A stretch of DNA of 8,681 nucleotides from Clostridiales bacterium UBA2658. GTDB lineage: Bacteria; Bacillota; Clostridia; Oscillospirales; Oscillospiraceae. How positions within the stretch are numbered: position 1 is the first letter of the stretch; every line of letters starts with the position of its first letter. This document shows, piece by piece, positions 5,634 to 8,681 of the stretch. The stretch lies in NCBI GenBank assembly GCA_002359425.1, contig DEMY01000048.1:7013-15693 (forward strand), in the 5' to 3' direction. The translations under genes and the position numbers were made by a program. Under the pieces are notes generated by a model. It made no database searches. It saw only the letters and a list, made by a program, of their open reading frames with translations, and had not been told where the DNA came from.

Positions 5634-5688
5634 CCGGCGAAACCGGCAGAGAGATACAAGCAAGGGGCGTGGCCCCGCGAAATAGCAG

Positions 5689-5835
5689 ATGGAGGACGCG
5701 GAAAAGGCGAATTTCGCTTTCGACATTTTCGGCGCAAAGCGTGTAGAAAGCGGCTACAAAACGGTGGTTTTTGAAAAGAAAAAACACCTGTTTTCAGTCG
5801 ATATAGCTCGGAAAAAGATTTTTTTACTGCTTTAG
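5689..5835 (+). CDS. Possible 48-residue ORF upstream of spo0A
   Basis: The frame ATG 5689 to TAG 5833 gives a 48-residue product starting MEDAEKANFAFDIFGAKR and ending in a basic and hydrophobic tail (ARKKIFLLL). Its composition is balanced and protein-like, with many Lys, Phe, Asp and Val residues, unlike the other frames here. However, no ribosome binding site precedes the ATG (AATAGCAG), an in-frame stop lies 3 bases upstream of the ATG codon's predecessor, and the frame overlaps Spo0A-box-like sites. I recognise no domain. It may be a small protein, a leader peptide, a decayed gene fragment or chance. Confidence 0.2.
   Translation: MEDAEKANFAFDIFGAKRVESGYKTVVFEKKKHLFSVDIARKKIFLLL
5719..5725 (-). 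promoter_or_regulatory. Perfect 0A box (Spo0A binding site), inverted
   Basis: TGTCGAA reads on the minus strand at 5725-5719, a 7 of 7 match to the Spo0A box TGNCGAA. It lies about 270 bases upstream of the spo0A start and about 110 bases upstream of the tandem near-boxes. A 7-base match can occur by chance; its location before spo0A raises its value. Confidence 0.45.
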
Positions 5836-5850
5836 TCGAGTAAAGTCGAA
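5796..5850 (+). promoter_or_regulatory. Cluster of 0A-box-like sites, including a tandem pair 10 bp apart
   Basis: AGTCGAG (5834-5840) and AGTCGAA (5844-5850) are direct repeats exactly 10 bases apart, the one-helical-turn spacing at which Spo0A dimers bind tandem boxes. Against TGNCGAA they have two and one mismatches. A third related site, AGTCGAT, is at 5796-5802. The pair ends 40 bases upstream of the proposed spo0A -35, a suitable place for activation or autoregulation by phosphorylated Spo0A. This is inferred from pattern and context. Confidence 0.5.
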
Positions 5851-5890
5851 TTATGTAAACAAAAACTTGCTTTAATTTGAAAAATTTAGT

Positions 5891-5919
5891 TGCACTTTGT
5901 GACTAGATATGGTAAATTA
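5891..5919 (+). promoter_or_regulatory. Candidate sigma-A promoter of spo0A (extended -10)
   Basis: TTGCAC (5891-5896), a 17-base spacer and TAAATT (5914-5919) preceded by TGG make an extended -10 promoter with a weak -35. The TATGGTAAA core recurs in the promoter before the hexokinase gene. The predicted 5' leader to ATG 5993 is about 67 bases. I looked for a sigma-H promoter (AGGA...GAAT) and found no pair with correct spacing. Confidence 0.4.
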
Positions 5920-5992
5920 TATTCGTTTGGCGGCGTTCGTGCTGAAAAACAGATATATGGCCTGCCGTACGTATATTTTCGGAGGGAATGTT

Positions 5993-6784
5993 ATGGAAAC
6001 CAAGTCCAGAGTTCTTATCGCAGATTCCGGGGAGGATTTCCGCTTTCTGATGGCGGACACGATTTCATCAGAGGAAGACATGCTCGTCGTAGGTACCGCG
6101 GGGGACGGTATCGAGACGCTGGCGCTCATTGAGCAGAAGCATCCGAATGTGATCGTGATGGATCTTGTACTTACGAAGCTGGATGGCCTCGGCGTTCTGC
6201 AAAAACTGGCCCAAATGGATATGAAGCCTGCGGTCATCATCGTGTCGGGTTTCTTCAATGACCACGTCGTACAGGAAGCGGCTGAGTTGGGGGCGTATTA
6301 CTTCATGCCGAAACCTTGCGACGTACCGGCGCTTCTCGCGCGCATCCGGCAGGTAACACAGCAGGCCGCGCACATTTCCAGTCAGAGCCTTGCAAAGCAG
6401 GGCGTTGATATGCGGCCTAACGACCAAAACCTCGAGGCAGTTGTAACCGAGGTCATCCATGAAATCGGTGTGCCCGCGCACATCAAGGGGTATCAGTATC
6501 TGCGCGAGGCGATTATCCTCACGATCAACGACATGGAGATCATCAACTCCGTAACGAAGGTCCTGTATCCAACCGTTGCAAAAAAGTTTAACACGACGCC
6601 ATCCCGCGTTGAGCGTGCCATCCGCCATGCAATCGAGGTCGCATGGGACCGCGGAGACATCGAAACGCTCCAGAAGTTCTTTGGCTACACCGTTTCCAAC
6701 GTCAAGGGAAAGCCCACAAATTCCGAGTTTATCGCGATGATCGCCGACTGCCTGAGCCTCCGCCGCAAGGTTGCGGAGCACTAA
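5993..6784 (+). CDS. spo0A: Sporulation master response regulator Spo0A
   Basis: Spo0A is phosphorylated by sporulation kinases or a phosphorelay and then binds 0A boxes to start sporulation. The protein is 263 residues, close to the 267 of B. subtilis. ATG 5993 is chosen because GGAGGG lies 6 bases upstream; the frame is open to ATG 5909, but that lies in the promoter. The receiver domain covers residues 5-120 with Asp57 ([13 protein letters not shown]) as phosphoacceptor, Ser85 (VIIVSGF) and Lys107 (MPKPCD). The first acidic cluster reads IADSGEDF, with Asp11 present but Ser12 where ADD is usual. The DNA-binding domain covers about 145-260, with [45 protein letters not shown] (recognition helix region) and [20 protein letters not shown]. 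It follows spoIVB as in other spore formers, but with its own promoter region and terminator. Confidence 0.96.
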   Translation: METKSRVLIADSGEDFRFLMADTISSEEDMLVVGTAGDGIETLALIEQKHPNVIVMDLVLTKLDGLGVLQKLAQMDMKPAVIIVSGFFNDHVVQEAAELGAYYFMPKPCDVPALLARIRQVTQQAAHISSQSLAKQGVDMRPNDQNLEAVVTEVIHEIGVPAHIKGYQYLREAIILTINDMEIINSVTKVLYPTVAKKFNTTPSRVERAIRHAIEVAWDRGDIETLQKFFGYTVSNVKGKPTNSEFIAMIADCLSLRRKVAEH

Positions 6785-6800
6785 AAGCAGTGTGCGTAAG

Positions 6801-6838
6801 AAAAAAGGGACATGTATTTTTAAACATGTCCCTTTTTT
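6801..6838 (+). terminator. Strong rho-independent terminator of spo0A
   Basis: AAAAAAGGGACATGT (6801-6815) pairs perfectly over 15 bp with 6824-6838 across an ATTTTTAA loop. The 3' arm ends in six T residues, so the A/T part of the stem doubles as the U-tract. It lies 17 bases after the spo0A stop. The symmetric A and T tracts mean it could work on both strands. Confidence 0.93.
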
Positions 6839-6855
6839 CCGTGCCGCGGCGGCGC

Positions 6856-6884
6856 TGTACAAAACGCGGGTCTTATGGTAAAAT
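6856..6884 (+). promoter_or_regulatory. Sigma-A promoter of the hexokinase gene (extended -10)
   Basis: TGTACA (6856-6861, 4 of 6) lies 17 bases from TAAAAT (6879-6884, 5 of 6), and TGG precedes the -10 to give the extended form. It is placed after the spo0A terminator and 46 bases before ATG 6931, so the gene is probably transcribed separately. Confidence 0.6.
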
Positions 6885-6930
6885 AACCGTATTGAGAGCA
6901 TCTCATAATAGAAACGGGCAGGTGGACTTT

Positions 6931-8202
6931 ATGCGCGAGCTTTCAGCGGAGACCCCGGCATTCCTCGCTTCTATCGACATGCATCCGGACCAGACGGATA
7001 GCGGCGCTTTTATAAAGGCATTTTTGTCCGAAATGGACGCTGGACTTGCGGGCGATCCCTCGTCTTTAAAGATGATACCGGCCTATGTATCCGTGGAGGG
7101 TGCACCGCAGGACGGCGTTCCTGTCATCGCGATCGATGCGGGCGGGACCAATCTGCGCGTGGCGCTGGTCGAATTTCAAAACGGCGTGCCGGTCGTTTTG
7201 CGCGAGGAGAAAAGCCCCATGCCGGGCAGCCGGGGAACCGTGAGCGCAGAGGCGTTTTTCTCTGAGCTTGCGGATGACGTTCTGCCCTTTACAGAGGCGA
7301 GCGACCGCATCGGCTTTTGCTTCTCCTATCCGGCGACCATTTTTCCAGACGGGGACGGGCAGGTCATATGTCTAACGAAGGAAGTTCGTGTTTCCGGCAT
7401 TGAGGGCCGCATGATCGGTAGAAGCCTTCTGCGGAAGCTGAGAGAAAAGGGTGTCAAAAAGGATCTTTCGCTTACGCTTTTGAACGACACGGCGGCGAGC
7501 CTTCTCGGCGGCGCGACGGTGCTCGGCTTGGACCGGACGGGCGGGCTTTCCGGTCTCATTTTAGGCACGGGCTGCAATACCTGCTATGCAGAGCGCGGTG
7601 CGCGCATCAAAAAGCTGCACGGCGCGAAGAACATGATCGTGAACTGCGAGTCCGGCAATTTTTCGCGGGCCTTCCGCGGGCGTGCGGACGAAATGGTGGA
7701 TGCGGCCTCGGAAAACCCGGGGGCTTATCGTTTTGAAAAAATGCTCTCCGGCGTCTATCTCGGGCGGGTCGTCACCAGCGAGGCGCAGCTTGCTGCGGGT
7801 GCGGGGCTTTTGTCCGCCGCGTTCCGGAAGCCCGAGCCGCTTACGGCTCCTGAGCTGGACGATTTTTTGCGCGGCAGAGAAAACCGCGTCTCGGCACTCT
7901 GCACGGAGGCAGACAGAATTGTGCTGCAAACGCTCGTTGACGCCGCATTCGAGCGCGCTGCAAAGCTCGTTTGCGCAAATGTTCTCGCCCTGTGCCTGCA
8001 CTGCGACGGGGGCAAAACGGCGGCGCGGCCGTTTTCGGTCGTTGCGGAAGGCTCGACCTTCTATAACTCGCTTTTGTTGCGCGACAAGCTCGACGCCTGT
8101 CTGAAAACCGTTGCGGAGGGGCAGTACGGGCGGCACATCGTTTTCTGCCGCGCTGAAGACGCGACCCTCGCCGGCAGCGCCTTTGCCGCGCTGACGCGGT
8201 AA
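6931..8202 (+). CDS. Hexokinase of the eukaryote-like hexokinase family
   Basis: The protein would phosphorylate glucose or a related hexose at C6 using ATP, feeding glycolysis in the cytoplasm. It has 423 residues from ATG 6931, preceded by AGGTGG with a 5-base gap; an in-frame GTG at 6922 is less likely. Motifs run in the order of the classic hexokinase fold rather than the short ROK glucokinases: IAIDAGGTNLRVALVEF (phosphate 1 loop, about 66-82), FCFSYPA (129-135), LTKEVRVSGIEG, LLNDTAASLL with the catalytic base Asp186, GLILGTGCNTCYAE (208-221), NCESGNF (238-244), ENPGAYRFEKMLSGVYLGRVV (261-281) and VAEGSTFYNS (371-380). These line up with hexokinase pieces such as NDT, GTGxNxxYxE, NxEWGxF, NPGxxxFEKMxSGxYLGE and DGS. 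Sugar specificity cannot be read from the sequence. It lies between spo0A and prfA with its own promoter. Confidence 0.9.
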   Translation: MRELSAETPAFLASIDMHPDQTDSGAFIKAFLSEMDAGLAGDPSSLKMIPAYVSVEGAPQDGVPVIAIDAGGTNLRVALVEFQNGVPVVLREEKSPMPGSRGTVSAEAFFSELADDVLPFTEASDRIGFCFSYPATIFPDGDGQVICLTKEVRVSGIEGRMIGRSLLRKLREKGVKKDLSLTLLNDTAASLLGGATVLGLDRTGGLSGLILGTGCNTCYAERGARIKKLHGAKNMIVNCESGNFSRAFRGRADEMVDAASENPGAYRFEKMLSGVYLGRVVTSEAQLAAGAGLLSAAFRKPEPLTAPELDDFLRGRENRVSALCTEADRIVLQTLVDAAFERAAKLVCANVLALCLHCDGGKTAARPFSVVAEGSTFYNSLLLRDKLDACLKTVAEGQYGRHIVFCRAEDATLAGSAFAALTR

Positions 8203-8214
8203 AAAAGTACACTG

Positions 8215-8243
8215 TTTACATTTAAATGGCCGCGTGATACAAT
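8215..8243 (+). promoter_or_regulatory. prfA: Sigma-A promoter of prfA
   Basis: TTTACA (8215-8220, 5 of 6) is followed by a 17-base spacer and TACAAT (8238-8243, 5 of 6), with TGA before the -10. It starts 13 bases after the hexokinase stop. No terminator was found between the two genes, so readthrough is also possible. Confidence 0.7.
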
Positions 8244-8285
8244 ATCTTGTCTGTCAGGGTACATTTTAATGGGGAAGAAGCGTTT

Positions 8286-8681
8286 ATGCTCGAAAAACTC
8301 AAAGAAATTGAAGAAAAATACATTGAAATAGAAAAGAAGATGGCCGACCCATCGGTGTACGGGGATGTTTCGCAGTATGCCAAGCTTGCCAAGGAGCAAA
8401 AGGAGCTTGAGCCGGTCGTTGCGGCCTACCGCCGCTATCGCAAAGCGGAGGATACGGCAAACGAAGCGAAAACGCTTTTGGATGCAGGCTCGGACGACCC
8501 GGCGTTTAAGGAGCTTCTGCGCGAGGAGCTGGACGAAGCCAAGGCTGATATGGAGAAAATCGGCGAAGAGCTGAAGCTGCTTTTACTGCCAAAGGACCCG
8601 AACGACGAGCGGAATGTCATCGTTGAAATTCGAGGCGGCGCGGGCGGAGACGAGGCGGCGCTTTTTGCATCCGACCTCTAC
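8286..8681 (+). CDS. prfA: Peptide chain release factor 1 (RF1), 5' part
   Basis: RF1 reads UAA and UAG stop codons in the ribosomal A site and triggers release of the finished protein. The first 132 codons are visible and the frame is open at the window edge. The start, MLEKLKEIEEKYIEIEKKM, with ADPSVYGD and YAKLAKEQKELEPVVAAYRRY, is the typical RF1 N-terminal helical domain. It is followed by LLLLPKDPNDERNVIVEIRGGAGGDEAALFASDLY, the beginning of the PCRF domain. The PxT stop-codon-reading motif and the GGQ catalytic motif lie outside the window. The RF1 N-terminal pattern argues against RF2. A weak GGGGAAG (8271-8277) lies 8 bases before the ATG. RF1 usually has about 355-360 residues, so about one third is present. 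Confidence 0.96.
   Translation, partial: MLEKLKEIEEKYIEIEKKMADPSVYGDVSQYAKLAKEQKELEPVVAAYRRYRKAEDTANEAKTLLDAGSDDPAFKELLREELDEAKADMEKIGEELKLLLLPKDPNDERNVIVEIRGGAGGDEAALFASDLY

Larger units (their letters stand above)
5546..5992 (+). other. Structured spoIVB-spo0A intergenic region
   Basis: This 447-base gap splits in two. From 5551 to 5676 it is GC-rich and dense in inverted repeats: GGGGGCAGTC/GATTGCCCCC at 5551-5575, the competing pair GCAGTCAAA/TTTGACTGC, GCGGG/CCCGC at 5609-5623, CCGG/CCGG at 5634-5646 and GGGGC/GCCCC at 5664-5676. From about 5760 it is AT-rich and holds Spo0A-box-like sites and a promoter for spo0A. A 48-codon frame spans the junction (5689-5835). Confidence 0.7.

Noticed and set aside
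5691..5712. Sigma-H-like promoter pieces GGAGGA and GGCGAAT
   Set aside because: The two elements are only about 6 bases apart once the full -35 is counted, too close for sigma-H.
4862..5737. Minus-strand frame of 291 codons
   Set aside because: It is antisense to spoIVB across its peptidase domain and has no recognisable domain.
5575..5787. Minus-strand 70-codon frame in the spoIVB-spo0A gap
   Set aside because: No ribosome binding site was seen and it spans several hairpins. It may be part of a repeated intergenic element rather than a gene.
6068..6901. Minus-strand frame of 277 codons
   Set aside because: It is antisense to spo0A and reads through the spo0A terminator hairpin; no family motifs.
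6643..6930. 96-codon N-terminal extension of the hexokinase
   Set aside because: It overlaps the end of spo0A, the terminator and the promoter. The family motifs and the site AGGTGG support ATG 6931.
7561..8136. Minus-strand frame of 191 codons
   Set aside because: It is antisense to the C-terminal half of the hexokinase and has no supporting features.

Overview
The window looks like chromosomal DNA from an endospore-forming member of the Clostridia, probably from the Oscillospiraceae/Ruminococcaceae side. The reasons are: three core sporulation genes (spoIIP, spoIVB, spo0A); AGGAGG-type ribosome binding sites with occasional TTG and GTG starts; GC-rich genes separated by AT-rich gaps; and a small membrane protein at the left edge of a type I associate with that group. 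It is a conserved stretch: no insertion sequence, phage gene, CRISPR array, tRNA or rRNA was seen.

Layout. Positions 1-1233 hold two minus-strand genes: a truncated membrane protein (1-254) and, upstream of it, a secreted SleB/CwlJ-type cell wall hydrolase with a copper-amine-oxidase-like N-terminal domain (337-1233). A 465-base gap with short repeats (1234-1698) separates them from the divergent spoIIP (1699-2766). A two-CBS-domain protein (2906-3334) follows and converges, across a strong bidirectional terminator, on a minus-strand M14 zinc carboxypeptidase (3369-4322). Then come spoIVB (4514-5545), a 447-base gap full of hairpins and Spo0A-box-like sites, spo0A (5993-6784) with a near-perfect terminator, a hexokinase (6931-8202) and the start of prfA, release factor RF1 (8286 to the edge).

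How the genes fit together. Spo0A is the phosphorylation-controlled master switch of sporulation. SpoIIP degrades peptidoglycan during engulfment, and SpoIVB is the forespore protease that signals to the mother cell. The SleB-like hydrolase and the M14 peptidase are both of types that act on peptidoglycan, so much of the window is plausibly about wall remodelling in spore formation or germination. The CBS protein, hexokinase and prfA are not obviously sporulation genes.

The points most worth following are regulatory: a tandem 10-bp-spaced pair of Spo0A-box-like sites plus one perfect inverted box upstream of spo0A; mutually exclusive RNA hairpins just after spoIVB; an 11-base motif (ATACTGAATAC) shared by the upstream regions of the CBS gene and spoIVB, placed where a forespore sigma factor -10 would lie; and a Spo0A receiver domain in which one conserved acidic pocket residue is serine. 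I found no convincing new multi-gene system.
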